Assembly (NCBI GenBank): GCA_030062745.1
Contig: CP099845.1
Span: 21,350,556 to 21,414,555, forward strand
Origin: Capitulum mitella
Taxonomy: Eukaryota > Arthropoda > Thecostraca > Pollicipedomorpha > Pollicipedidae
Direction of reading: 5' to 3'
Length of the DNA: 64,000 bases
Part shown: one piece after another, positions 12,871-25,222 of the stretch
Layout: every line of letters begins with the position of its first letter
Numbering within the stretch: the first letter of the stretch is position 1
Program-made: the position numbers and the translations under genes
Notes under the pieces: generated by a model
The model's input: only the letters and a program-made list of their open reading frames with translations
Told to the model about the DNA's origin: nothing
The model's database searches: none

Positions 12871-15602
12871 AGGTTCTGTGACGCTCTGGCTGCGTATTGT
12901 CAGTCACGGCGCACAATGGGAGCCGGCACGCACATTTACACGCCGGAATTTGGCTCATTCTGCGCGTGTCGGCGCCAGAGATTGGCGCGGGCCTGAACAA
13001 AGACGGCTGTCCCGGCGCGGAGCGGGCCCCGCAGTCGCCCCGCAGAGGCGCGCCAGTTCATCCCGGCGCGCCGCGAGCAGATGAAAGCCAGCCTCAAGAA
13101 ACATGCAAAGCCGGATCCAGCGGCGGGGGGGGGGGGGACCAGGGCGCGGCATTCAGCTGCCGTCTGCCGGCGGGAGGGGCTCCTCAAAGCCGCGGGTCGC
13201 CGGTGGCACGTGGCTGTTGGCGGATGATTCTGACGGTATTTTAGTGGCTCATTCAGGGTGTCGGCCTCGACCGAATGGCTCGGTCCTTCTGAGCGGTTTC
13301 GGGAATTTAAGCTGCACCCCCGAGGCTCGGCAGGAGGCTTTTGATGCCGAATTTGTTCCTCTCCTAACCGGCGTCGGCTCCGGGGAGTCCTAAAGCGACA
13401 GGCCATCAATCGAGTCCGGCCGAGCACGGCACGAATATTCGGCCAATTGCCGATTGAGATCCCGCGATGAAAGTCAATGCGGCAGCCATGGTCTGGCCAA
13501 ATCACACGGTGATCCGGTATTGATCCCGGCCGAGGAAACACGGCCTCCGAGCTTCCAGGTAGAGGCGACTTTGTGGTGGCCAAAGTCGGAGACAGGCCAC
13601 CTCCTCAAAGGGCCATGGGAATGGTACCAGGCTCCGGCAGCCGTTGGACTGGTGGCTTTGTTGGTTATTGAAGTTTCCTCTGCGAGCAGCAGTGAAGCTG
13701 CATTCTTGCCTCCCAGGTGCCCAGACTGAACACACACCTGTTTATAGGCTTTTGCATTATGATTTATTTTTTCATTTTTGTTTATTTTCTGCATTTTACT
13801 ATCCATACTTTTATGTTATCTCTTTTTACCTGAGTTTAGTATTTATACAGTGAAATTCAGTTTGCAGTGCAACAAACATTTGAATGGCAATCGCAATATC
13901 TTACGCGACTCACTTACTCACCCATGGTTTTTTAAAGTAAGCTTTCCATTGACATTTCTGCTCTCACTGAGTAATGTTTGCCTACATTTCAAGGCTGAAC
14001 ACCTAAAAGATCTCAGATGAACAGTAACACACTATGACAACCAGTTTTGTATACATTTTTGAATCATACTTTGCACTATACGTATCTTATCTATATTTGC
14101 GTATTAAACACTCTCCGCTTTATCGTTCTCGGTTCTTTAGTTTCGGTTCCCTGTTCACCGACAACATTCTACGCTTGCCGTTTCAAGAAATCATCACCAG
14201 CACTGAGATATAGTGCATAGCTCCTGCTGATGTTCTGCCTGTTGACCACAAGCAGCTATCTCACATTTGTTGACACAGATACTTCCCCCACACAAACCCA
14301 GAACCATTCTGGGCTCCTGTGCTCCATCCCAAGCAGCACCGCATGCTTGTTCACATGCGTGCTTTGTGTTGTAAGTCCAGTTCTTCTAAATCTTTATTTT
14401 ACTTCTCCTCTCCCCCCTCAGTAAAAGGTACATTAACGCCAGACCAGTTTCAATTAGACCCCGACGCTCCTTAACTAAATCCGCGGGGTTCCCGCCACCC
14501 CCCAGCCAGGTCTTTTCTTTCATTGGCCGGTTAAAGAGGATGCACGCGCGCGGGCTGGCGCTGCAACAAAGCCGCCACGAAGGCCGACTGGGGCCGGCCC
14601 TCCGGCCGTCTCTCGCTTTGAGTGCCGTCGCTCGGCGTGTTACGACCAGGTCCCGACAGCGCGCGCATTGTCTGCGGCTGTGGCGGCGTACCGCGCAACG
14701 TCGCACGCTGCCAAGTGAATTCTTAACAGGGCCATTGAGGCGGGCAGTCAGAACGTCTGCGGTCAGCGTCCGTGTGGAGCAGGGTATGAATCCAGTCATA
14801 ATTTCCGCTCGAATTCCGGAGCGAACGACTCTGAACCCGCGCGTGAACATCAAACACAACAGGCGCCGTCTCCTGCGCCGCGCTGTCGACCGCTGTCGAG
14901 TGAGGCATGCAAACCAGAGACAGTTTAAACTCAATATTTGTGATATCATTTCAGTGACGGTAATACGTTTCTTTTCCCGTTTTACAGGAAAGCTTTGCAA
15001 TTGTGCAACAAGTGAAGAAAATTGCACACTTTTGATCGTTAAAAGCGTGTTATTTGATGAAGAGGCTGAAAATTGTTGATTTTAACGCTGAACTACGGGC
15101 TTGTTTTGAAAACAGACCCGGCCAAGGCCAAGCTAGAGACCTGAGGACCGCCTCTCACAGCCCGACGCGGCTTGAACAGCGCCGCTGCTCTCACCCCTCG
15201 GCTCCGGTCCGGCAGTTCTCCGCGGCCGCGGGCAGCCGTCACTCACCGTCAGCGCCAGCTGCGGAGCCGTCAGCCTCCTCCGAGGCCTGACGCAGCACTT
15301 ACCGCGGCGGCCAACGGCCGGCGGCGCCACATTCAGCGTTCAGCGGCGTCCGAGGGCTCTACAGGCTGTTTGCGGCAGTCAGTACCACGCCGGCTCGGCA
15401 CTGCGCTGTGCGCGGCGAGCTGCGGCGTAGCGGAGCTCGCCCGCTGCACTTCCCGGGACGGCACACTGCCAGCGAGGGCCGGTGACCGTGAACTGCTGGA
15501 TGCACAGCGCACTGTTGCTGGGGATGACGAGAACAGCACGCTGCGCGCGTAGCGCGAGGACCACTGCTGTTTACGAAACGTGCTGGGCCGCTGTGCTGCA
15601 TA
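12871..15602. other. Intergenic, GC islands
   Basis: GC-rich stretches at about 12.9-13.4, 14.5-14.9 and 15.1-15.56 kb, a 13-G run at 13,125-13,137, and AT-rich DNA between. Open frames of up to about 215 codons are artefacts of composition. Confidence 0.55.
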
Positions 15603-15778
15603 TGGTATGTGGCTCACTGTCCTGTATGACCTGCAGTCAGCTGCCGTGTACGACCTGCGATCAGCGGCTTCGTATGACCCGTGATCAGCTGCTTCGTATG
15701 GCCTGTGATCAGCAGCGGTGTGTATGACCTGTGATCGGCAGCTGTGTTTGATCTGTGATCAGTTGCTGCGTGTGGTTA
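15603..15778. repeat. 24-bp minisatellite, about 7 copies
   Basis: Unit CGTATGACCTGTGATCAGCT plus GCTT with diverged copies. In one plus frame it reads CMTCDQQLR-like octapeptides, open by virtue of the unit length. BclI-like TGATCA recurs in most units. Confidence 0.88.
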
Positions 15779-17682
15779 GCTGCTGTACATGGTGTGTGCA
15801 GAACGATCCCCTAACCTCCAGGAGGAACTCATCTCCCGTCTTCCATCACGGCCGAAGCCCATCCGGGGGACAGTTCAGGGAAGGGCCGCGCCCCTGGTCA
15901 CTGTCGTCAGGAGCCGGCCGCGGCAGCGCGTCCCGATCAGAATGCAGTGATTCAGTGGCCGGGAACACTGCGCCGCTGGCCGTGGAAAATGCCGGGAGAA
16001 ACTCGTCTCGGCAGCAGTTGCCAACGCGTCTATCGAACGACTGGCGTCCATTTTGGCCACTCTGTTTTGCGAGCGACTGGCCGGGGCCGTTGATATCCCG
16101 TGAAGCTATTAAGCGTCACGGCTGGTACATGAATATGCGAGATGTTACCGTTCATGTTCCGTGAAGGCATCAGCAGCGGGTCCCGCAAATGTCCGACAGC
16201 GTGTTCTCCTGTCACGGACAAATGCTTCGTCGCGGATAGCAGCTCGTATTCCAACGGGATATACGTCACTGCCGCAGTGAAATTCACTCCATAATGCCGT
16301 CTCCTGCTCATCAGATTGCGCGGCAGGCGAACTGGCAATTGTTTGGGCCGGTCGCCTGACAAATGGGTTCCGTAACTGAGTCGGACACCTCGCAGCCGCG
16401 AGCGAGGCGGACCTGCCTGACCCAGGGGCCGGAGATGTTCACCGTCGACGTCTTGCTTAACGGAGCGAAGGTCCAGCGCCCATGAACGGCCATATCGGGA
16501 CTCATATCGAGCCGAATGGTGCCGCGGTCACCGTCTCTGCGGGGTCAAACGATGAATAATGCATCACCTGCCACTAAAGAGAACGTGTGCTGGTGATATT
16601 TTACCGAGCGGAAGACACTGGAGGCTGATTTCATTCGGTTTGGCTCGGATGGAAACTCGAGACGGAGTGTGGTGTTTCTATTGGACTCTTCCAGACGACT
16701 TCCTTCGAATAAAGCCGACTGTTAAGGGTGAGACGCCTGGATGAGTTGCTCTGAAATGCGTCCGAGGAATATAAAGACCCATACTTTTATACTGTCATGA
16801 CAAGCCATCAGACATTATCCTGCCTGCTTTTACAACGCTTTCCTCGTCACATTAAGGGATTTTTGACTTCAGGCTCTCATAGCCCCAAGCGGAGGCGGAC
16901 GGCAGTCGTTCGCGGGCCTCCGAGCCGACGATCGGCGCCTCCGCCGTCGAATTAATGTTCTCCGGGTGCCGTCGCCCGGGCACCGGCCGTCGGCGAGCAC
17001 CGGCCGGCGAATACACACGGCATCGATCTCCGCTTCCGGCCGGCGAGGCTCGGCGGCCGTCGGCGCCGACAATCGGTCAGACGGACCATCATCGGCGCCG
17101 TCACGTCCGACCCTGCCGCCGCCGCCGCGCTGCGTCGGAACCGACGCCGCCGGCGCGGCGGCACCCGGCCGCCATGCATAATTCGCGCCGGCACGAGCGG
17201 CGGCCCGTGCCGGGCGCGCCGGCCGAGCGCCGTCAGGTAATCGAAACGCGCCGGAACGGCCCGCGCCGCGAGAGGCGGCCGACGGCGGGCGGCGCGCCGC
17301 CGACGGCCGTCGGTTGGAGGCGGGCCTCCTCTGTGGTGACGGTGGTCCGGCTGGTCAGGGTGGTCCGGCCGGTCCGGCCGCGTCAAAGATTCAACCGGAC
17401 GACGTGCTGATGCGATGATGATGCTGTTACCCGGCTTGTCCAGCCTGTTCAGGACCAGGTTCGGTCCTGGTTGACGTCGCGGCTGCGAGGTCGCCTCCAT
17501 AGAACCATGGCCTTGCTGAAGGGCTGCAAACATACACAAACCAGAGAAAGACGCATACAATGTGGTCACGTGAGGCCTGTTGATTGGTGCCTTGATGTTT
17601 GACTTGATGGTTTTGATTGACGCCGTATGGTTGATGTCATTCAAATCGCGGGCTTCCTTTGGAAAACGCTATTAATCCTACT

Positions 17683-17757
17683 CTGAGACCTTGGTCCCAA
17701 GGTCTCAGTGCCTCTTCGACCCGTCGTATCCGACCTCCAAGTTGGAGGCGGGTCGTC
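17683..17757. repeat. Two adjacent perfect hairpins
   Basis: CTGAGACCTTGG-tc-CCAAGGTCTCAG (17,683-17,708), followed by CGACCC..CCTCCAA-g-TTGGAGG..GGGTCG. No U-tract or known RNA consensus; possibly a foldback remnant. Confidence 0.7.
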
Positions 17758-20484
17758 GCTTATGCACGGGCTGCGCTACTCAGAAATGGCTTAACTTCGT
17801 CTATATTCACGCTGCATAGCGGGCGTTACTTTGAAGCCTTTGTACATAAACGCGCCCCAAACGGCCTCGCCTACATGCCACGAATATCGCAAAACACTTC
17901 GGATCACGACACGGCGAGTTCCGGTTCGCGGAACACGGACCGGCTCGCCAAGCGCAAAGGTTAGGGCCAGCGCGGCCCGGCAGCGCGCCGCGGGGCTTTG
18001 GTCCGGTAATGGCCGGGTGACCGCCAGCACACAATCGCGGTATGGCCGGAGCCTTTTAACGCGCCACGTGACTCGGTCGCCTGCGGCGTCATGAGCAGCG
18101 GCTGCTCACAGGGAGGCGTGGGAGAGGAGGGGATTGACGTTTGTCTGCGTTCGCCGAGGACGACCTTTAATAAAGGGCAGTGACAGTTTCTCGGGAAGGA
18201 GTCTGTGTATTTCTCAACAGTGGTTTTGATGTTTCTGTCAAGACTGGCTCCTGTGGAAAGTTTGGCTTGGTGTGACATGGGTTTTTGGTGGCTTCCTGAA
18301 AGATTTCAACTTGCTTCCAGGCTCAGAATCACGTTACAATCTGCCTGAGTTATGGGGCACTCTCTCCAACGATATGAACGTCGATGGTGAATAGGACAAT
18401 TCATGGTCCTCGTTAGATCGGTGGGTCAGGAAGAGAGGACGGATATTGCGCCTAACATCTTCCAGCGATGTGCCCCTTCCAAAAAGAATGAAAAGGCCGG
18501 CTTAGCAAAGCCCCCTGACGTGCCGTCGAGGGTGGACTTTTGAAGGAGGCAGAGAACGTATTGGAGAAGCCTAGGCAGCGTTCTAAGCCTCAAACTTCTC
18601 AGCTAGCCGCTATTGAAGGAAAGCAACTCGAAAACATTGGAGGGATTAAGAGATTTTTGAAGGGGTTGAAGGGAGACTTTGAAGGGATTTTGATAAAGAC
18701 ATTCTGAAGGGACTTCCCGAAAACCGTAGTGTTTCCTCCTCGCTTCTAGAGTGTCATTCGACAGCCGGACACCGTCAGGTAGGGTGTACGAGATCGCTGT
18801 TTGCCGTACAAAGGAGGCAAAGAAGCTCCGGTGGCCCGGTTTATGGTGACCAAGTATCCGTGCGACGAGATGGTGTCGGGACTGTTACATTATTTAGCAT
18901 CTGAGAACCATGCCTTCAAGCATTAACAATTCCGTGGGGATTTAACTCACATTTCCCAACGAAGATCCTTCCATTTGAATTTGCGAAGGAAAAACACTTC
19001 AGAGAGACGAATTTACTTCGCAAAATGCCATGGAAGGTAGCCATTTATTGCTTGTTTTGATAAATCTTCTCTTGTGACGCAACAAGCATTGTGAGATAAT
19101 GATTATTTAACATAAACGCCTAAAATGTTGAACATCTTGCGTTATTTTTATTCCCACTGCCATAAACGACAGCAAGGAAATATATCTTCGCGAATATTCC
19201 ACGTCTTCGTCATGAGACACAGCACCCAATCATGGAGCCCGCCGACAGCGTCTCTGCCGTTCGCCCCCCATGTCCCCCCCCCCGAGGACCGCCGGCCGTG
19301 CGGGCGCTGGCACAGCTCGTGGAGAGGCCAAGGGTGGTGGCCACTGTCCCCCGACCCTCGGCCGCACGCGCCGCTGTAAATACGAGGGCTCAGCTCCGCA
19401 ATAACGCCGGCCGTCCGGTGACGTCGCGTCGGCGCCGTCGGCTGCCGGCCCGCCGATGGAGACGTGCCGAGTTTACGAGCTCCTGCCGGCAGCGGCGGCG
19501 CCGGACCGGCCGCCGCCGCCTGCGCCTCCGTTGGTACCGTCCGCCGGCGGCGGCCGGCCGCGGCCCGCCCCCGACGGCGCGGCTTACGCCGCCCGTGGCG
19601 GCCGTCGGCCGCCGGGGCCGCTCCGGAGGGCTTATAAATCTGACATATCGGCCGGCGCGGCGCCTGGGCCCGCGAGATTGCCGGCCGGCCGGCCCGGCGC
19701 CCGACGCCTCCGCTCGCCTGTCGGGCCGGTAATTAACGACTCGCGCACTGACGTGTCAGCCGACCGCCCGGGATGACTCAATAGGGGCCCACCACTGGCG
19801 GACACTAACCGACGACCGAGTCGGCGCCTGCGGGGGAAGTCAGGTGCGTCCAGGTTGAGGAGCATGGATGCATCTACACCGTATTCTTTCAGTGACTTTA
19901 ATTGGGAGCGTAGCTTATTTTAAATAAGAACTGAATCCACTGTTAGCGACCCTAGCGACATATTTTGAAGGCCCTGTTTAACCGCATTTTGTCATTATAT
20001 TTTAATAGTTCCTTCTTTCCTTTTACCTCTCAAGTCGTATTTTTTCGACGCTGTGTTGTTTTAATTGATCTCTTGGCAACTTTCATTGTTCTTGCTTCTC
20101 TCACAAATACATGAAAGTTTTTCCAACAAAAGTATCTTGTTGCAGCTGGCGGTGCCACGAGGGTCTTGACAATGGCGCATGGAGCATGATAATATCCTTG
20201 TTTCCCACTCATTTAGCGTAAATATCCTCCTCAATTTCTGCTAGTTGGCATGAGCTCCAAAGTCATTTGATTTTGTTCCATGCTCAGCCATGCGCCAAAG
20301 TGCTTTGTTGCTGCATGACTACGCTATTTGAACCAGCGTACAGTGACGCATGCTTTCAGCACACTGACGCGGAAAGCGCGTGTGTTTACTCTGTTCGGTA
20401 TTCCCCAGTGCCCGCCGCCTTGGCAAAACAGCTGCCACACTGAGCTGCAATACGGCTTCATCTTGTTCGCAATGTCATGTTTTT

Positions 20485-20595
20485 CTTGACGATATACAGG
20501 AACGACAGACTGCGTGTGTTTTTGTATACTGTCTTTTTTATTGACGATATATAGAGACGGCAGACTGCGTGCCATAAACTGGCCGTCCACAGACA
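20485..20595. repeat. 56-bp tandem duplication
   Basis: TTGACGATATACAGGAACGA at 20,485 and TTGACGATATATAGAGACGG at 20,541, each followed by CAGACTGCGTG. Confidence 0.85.
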
Positions 20596-22754
20596 GTATT
20601 TGGTGTACAGCCGACTCCTGCCATTGGACGACCAACCCGAGGGGCTCGCGAAGTATGTACATGCACATCATATAACGATTGAACAAACAAGGAAAGAAGT
20701 CTCCGCTGCCGTTACTTTGTTATTCCACGAAAACGTCGCAGACAAAATGGGTCGTTATAAAGTTTATGACGACAGGACACAAAGGATCTGCAAGCCTGAA
20801 ATGAACGCAAGCTGGTGACACGCAAAGGTGCAAGGACGACGCTACACTGTGACAAGGTATTGGCTTTCAAGAGGTCCTCGCATAGCTGGTAGGAACATTG
20901 TACTGCAGAAACAGCGGCAGAGAGTCCAGTGCTGCCGTACCCCACACACACGGACTCGGTGCCTTCAAGCCTTAATTTTGAACCAAGCCTTAACGTCATT
21001 TGCACTTAACAGAGTGCAAGACGCATGGGAATCGAGCGAATGTGGTTTGTTTCATCTCAAAAGTACTTACAAAACCCGGCACAACATATCTGATGATTTG
21101 GCTGTGTCGACAGCTTGGCAAATACAAATGGCTGGACCTGAGTTCGTCCTCGCGAAAAAGTTGGATAACTCGATTACTCGAGTTTTTGTCGCTCCGCAAA
21201 GCGATAGCGTCCGCACCTAGTTCGGACCTCAGATAAACATCCGTGAGTGCGTGTTTGTGTGCGTTGGTGCACGTCACGTGAACCTCAGTCTACAGGGCTG
21301 GGTCCCCTCGGACCACTACTTAACAGCCAGGAATTTCGCCATGCTGTCCGCTAAGCTTGACCTTGACCCCTGCCACCCTCGGCGACCGAGGCCTGCCCTC
21401 CCACTGACAGGGTCGCTTGTCGGCGCGGGGGGGGAGGGGCGGCCGCGCGCCCACAGGTCTTGTTCGTAAACGCTCGCTTAATCAAAACCTATCGTCGAGT
21501 CATTTCAATATCTCGCGCAATGGCAGAGTGGCGCTGGCGACAGTGGTAGTCCGTAGACAGAGGATGCGAAGCAGCCTCTGAAGGGTCTGTCGGTGATCTT
21601 CACCCTCACGCGACGGGCATGGAGAAAGCGGTCAGGACGTCTGGAGGTAAGAGCTACCCATCGCCTTGTTCTACCCCATTGCCGAGCCGTCCCGGTCAGG
21701 CTGGGTTCCGCCGTGGTGTGGTCTTTGGCCTCGTGCGTGCGGTGCATACATTGCCCCCTTCTTTTCGGGCCTGGTGTGTGCTGTGTGCCGAGGTCAGGGC
21801 CGTCGCAACGGTGGCCTCATTTACACCGCGTTCACACTGCCCCATTCCTTTGAGCTTTGTGTGCGCGGTATAATCCCAAATACAGCGGGGTTCCGACAAT
21901 CCCGGCTGTTGATGGGGACGGGTGGACGCTACAAAAAGAGGGGCCCAACAATTGCGAAGGGTGAAAACAAAATAGCCGGATAGTACTGGCTTACTTGCGG
22001 TAGAAATAGACAGAACGAGGCTAATTAAAGTACAGAGACACCAGAAAGGGCCATTGGCGGTTGCTTATAGGCTAAGTATGGGGGCCCACAGGACGGTATC
22101 CCATGCATCATGTCTCAGGTATCAAGACATTTGTTACCTTGCTCAATCACATAGATGTATATATACCCATATTTGCTATCGTTTTACAAACTGAAAGTCG
22201 AGATGCTCTTAATTCCTTTTCTGGTGTCGACGTACCTCCCCCGGACTCTTTGTCTAGACTTTTCAACATAAAACTTCCAAAGCCCAGCCCACAATGCCGC
22301 AGCTCGAACTCGATTTTCACACGCTTCCGGGTGCTTTTGTCGCCAGTTTCCGTTGTCTTTTGTACGGCTGTGTTTCCGGCAGCGCCACGCCACACCTATT
22401 TCCACTGAAGTATTGGCCCTCTCGTCGGAACAGTGTTCGTTGGCGGGAGGACCCGCAGCCTTGAATGCCCACTCATCTGACTGCGGTGTCCTGGCGTCCG
22501 TCTCGCGGGGCTGCAGGGGCGGCGGCAGCTGTCGGCCTAAGACAAAACACGGGCGCTGCACGTCTCCGAGCCGCAGCCGCCCGTCAAGAAAGGCTGGACA
22601 TTGTATTTTTGTGGTAGGCCTATTGAAGGAGGTATTTCAGGTGGAACGTTTTCAGTGTCCATTTATGAGAATGGTAAAAAACGACTTTTGACTGGGGACC
22701 GGATATCAAAAGAGGCCGTCCCATGTTGTTCCGATGTGTAAGCAAATGGTTTCG

Positions 22755-23035
22755 TACGTGGGAGCTTACAGAGTTCATGCTAAGCCGAAGTTCTTGCCGA
22801 ATCCTGGCCTACCTCCAAATGGCCCGCAAATATGGAGTAATGTTAGCCCAGGATCTATCCCATGCCGTGCGACTCCACGACACGGCCGCCCGTGACAGGC
22901 TAACCCTTTCTGTCCAGGTCCCTCTGCAGGTACCCCATTCTGGGACTCAAACCCATTGCCACGCACCAGATTCTGTTACCGGGCCGCCTCTCCACGGGGC
23001 CTCAGCGGGGCCACTTTACCATGTCAATGACAGTA
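22755..23035 (-). mobile_element. tRNA-derived SINE, copy 1
   Basis: Minus-strand head with TGGTAAAGTGG (A-box-like) and GGGTTTGAGTCCCAG (B-box), then a body related to the 36.6-kb copy: on the plus strand the shared blocks are GCCACGCACC, TTCTGGGACTC and GACTCCACGACACGGCC (approximate). It carries a short internal deletion relative to copy 2. Confidence 0.65.
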
Positions 23036-24472
23036 ATCACAGGCAGTTCCTGACCATACCTGAACTGCAGCTGAGAATGTCTTTCCAGAATTCAGACTGA
23101 ATGAACAAGAACGTTGGCTGAGCCGTAGGCAAAATTTGTGTGACTAAACACTATGTGCATCAACCGCACAGCCAAGTGACCTTCAAAGCCGGTTGGGCGC
23201 TCTGTGATCGTGCTGGTGTCAGTTAATCAAACGGTTCATCAAACCTCCGAAATTTTGGCAGCGCTGCGCTGTTCAGACTGCAGTGCCGTGTGTATCTGGA
23301 GCCGCGGTCTTGCACCAGCGTCCGTGATTGTAATCGCACGCCCGCTGCGACGCTGGGAACGTGGAAGCGGCGGCGCAGCTGCGTTCCGCCGGGGGGTGTC
23401 CTCGTCTTCCGGCGGAAGTTGGTTCGGAGGCGGAGGCGGTCGACGGTCCCGCCCGCCTGAGGCCGCACCAGCTGACTGCTGCGTCACTGGTCACGTGTCC
23501 TCAGGTCTCGGTACTGGGACTCAGCGCAACTAGGCCGCCTGCAAGTTTGCGCGTCATTCCTTCCATGCTACGGCAAGGGCCTAATGTGGCAGAAATTGCA
23601 GTAGATCTCTGCAAACTGTTCCTATACTGTGGTCTTCAGCAAGCTCTGTGAGATTATTTCTAATCAATGTTGGTCAAAGGTGTTGCTAGAAATGCCGCGA
23701 AACCCCATTTAAACGGGAAAGGCAAGAGGGCGTAAACTTGGGAGCCAGAGGGAGACTAGTTCTGGTCCACACGCATTTCCATGCCTGAAGGCGAAACCTT
23801 GTGGAACTGAGAGCGTTTGATTGGTCATTTATTTTCCCTTTCGTTAGATTCAGTCGTTTCGTGTATGTAAAAAGAAGAGAAATATCAATTTCGTCATGGT
23901 GCTTTCAGCAAGCGAAATGCATCTAAATTTTTTCCGTGTTGCTCCATCTGCTCACAAGGAGAAATTTGCTGTAACTTGTCGCAAACGCTGACTTGGTAAG
24001 CAACTCATACACTGGGGTTGACCAGTTGCATACGTTTGCATGAGCAGTGCCGCGGTCGGTCTGAACGGAAACAGTTCCCAGTTTCCCCAGGACGCCGTCA
24101 GAAGACCCCGAAAGGCGTGGGCGGTTCTCACCACCGTCATCGAAGTCCGAAGAGAGCGCACAGGAGAACTTCTGAGTCAGATAGCTAACTGTAGCACGCT
24201 CAATGCAGTGTTGGTCTAAAGATATCAACATCGATTCTGTTACCAATATTTACATTGTATCTATATTATATATAGATATATAACATAAGCTATATCGACA
24301 TAAATGTTCATGCTTGATTTTGGTCGCTGTATCAAGCTGTTGGTATTTTCACCAGCCAAACTTTTGGAGGCCATAAAGATGGACGATGGGGAAAAAATTT
24401 ACTTCGTAGAGGGTTTACGAGACCGGACAGCAATGCTTTTTGGGCGGGGGGAGGGGAGGGGGCGAGAACGCC

Positions 24473-24502
24473 TTAGCTCTTTTGCTATTGCAAAAGAGCT
24501 AA
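24473..24502. repeat. 13-bp perfect hairpin
   Basis: TTAGCTCTTTTGC-tatt-GCAAAAGAGCTAA, extendable by CGC/GCG after one mismatch on each side. It lies next to a G-rich run. Confidence 0.8.
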
Positions 24503-25061
24503 AGCGCTCCGAAATGTTGAGCATACCCCTCAAAATCAATCGGATCTCGCTCTGTTTTCGATCCCAAACCAAAAACAAAGGAAAACGGAAAAACTCAGAC
24601 ACGTGGAGATCGGTTTACGAGCAACGTTTTGTTAGCTGATTGTGGGTAAACTTGCTCGGAATGTTTATTTCGCTTTTATCTAAGTCTTTTCAAGCACACC
24701 GTTCTTCAGGTCACATTGACCAGTATGACGCCTTGCGCGGCGTATGGCGAATAAAGCCTATTTCATTGTTGCTTGCACCATTACATTGCCTTTATGTATA
24801 TACAAAAGGATGCTTATCGATCCGTTTCAGCATTTTACATCCGAAACGTCACAGGGTTTGTTCGCGGTCCTTACTGAACGAAGGAAAAGCATACGTGGAA
24901 AAATAGGTTTGAGAGTGAGGATATTACTCCCAGAATAGTTATGTATAGGAGGAAAGAGCTCACAAGCTGGCACAGTATAAGTGGAACCGTGCAAAATTGA
25001 AAGAAATAAGCTATATTCTTGCGAAAATTTTATAATTTTGTGCTCAGCAGATACAACGTTG

Positions 25062-25222
25062 CAGGGGTGCAGCCAGGATTTTCTTAAGGGGAAGGCGAGC
25101 TCAGAGTGAACTGAAATCATACGTACGTAAACCGCCTCCTCGGAAGACGATTTGCAATGGTTTTCACAAAAAATGCGGGCCTGAGGGGACCCGGCCGCCC
25201 GGGCCACCCCTTTGGCTGAGCT
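25062..25222. mobile_element. Degenerate TIR element related to the 42.6-kb MITE
   Basis: Begins CAGGGGTGCAGCCAGGATTT, like the GGGGCGTAGCCAGGATTTT end at 42.75 kb, and ends in CCACCCCTTTGGCTGAGC, a decayed opposite end. The interior is non-coding. Confidence 0.45.

Larger units (their letters stand above)
15779..22754. other. Intergenic, no gene seen
   Basis: GC islands at about 16.88-17.42 and 19.25-19.76 kb (the latter with a TAATTAA core at its edge), the hairpin pair at 17.7 kb, the duplication at 20.5 kb. A lone A-box-like TGGCAGAGTGG at about 21,522 lacks a B-box. No supported exon. Confidence 0.55.

Noticed and set aside
14386-15079. Overlapping 213- and 179-codon frames on opposite strands
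   Set aside because: No domain, no splice structure, and composition-driven.
16952-17644. 230-codon minus-strand frame, Arg/Pro-rich
   Set aside because: GC-island artefact with open frames on both strands and no homology that I recognise.
21515-21600. Possible tRNA gene (A-box TGGCAGAGTGG)
   Set aside because: No B-box at tRNA spacing and no cloverleaf.
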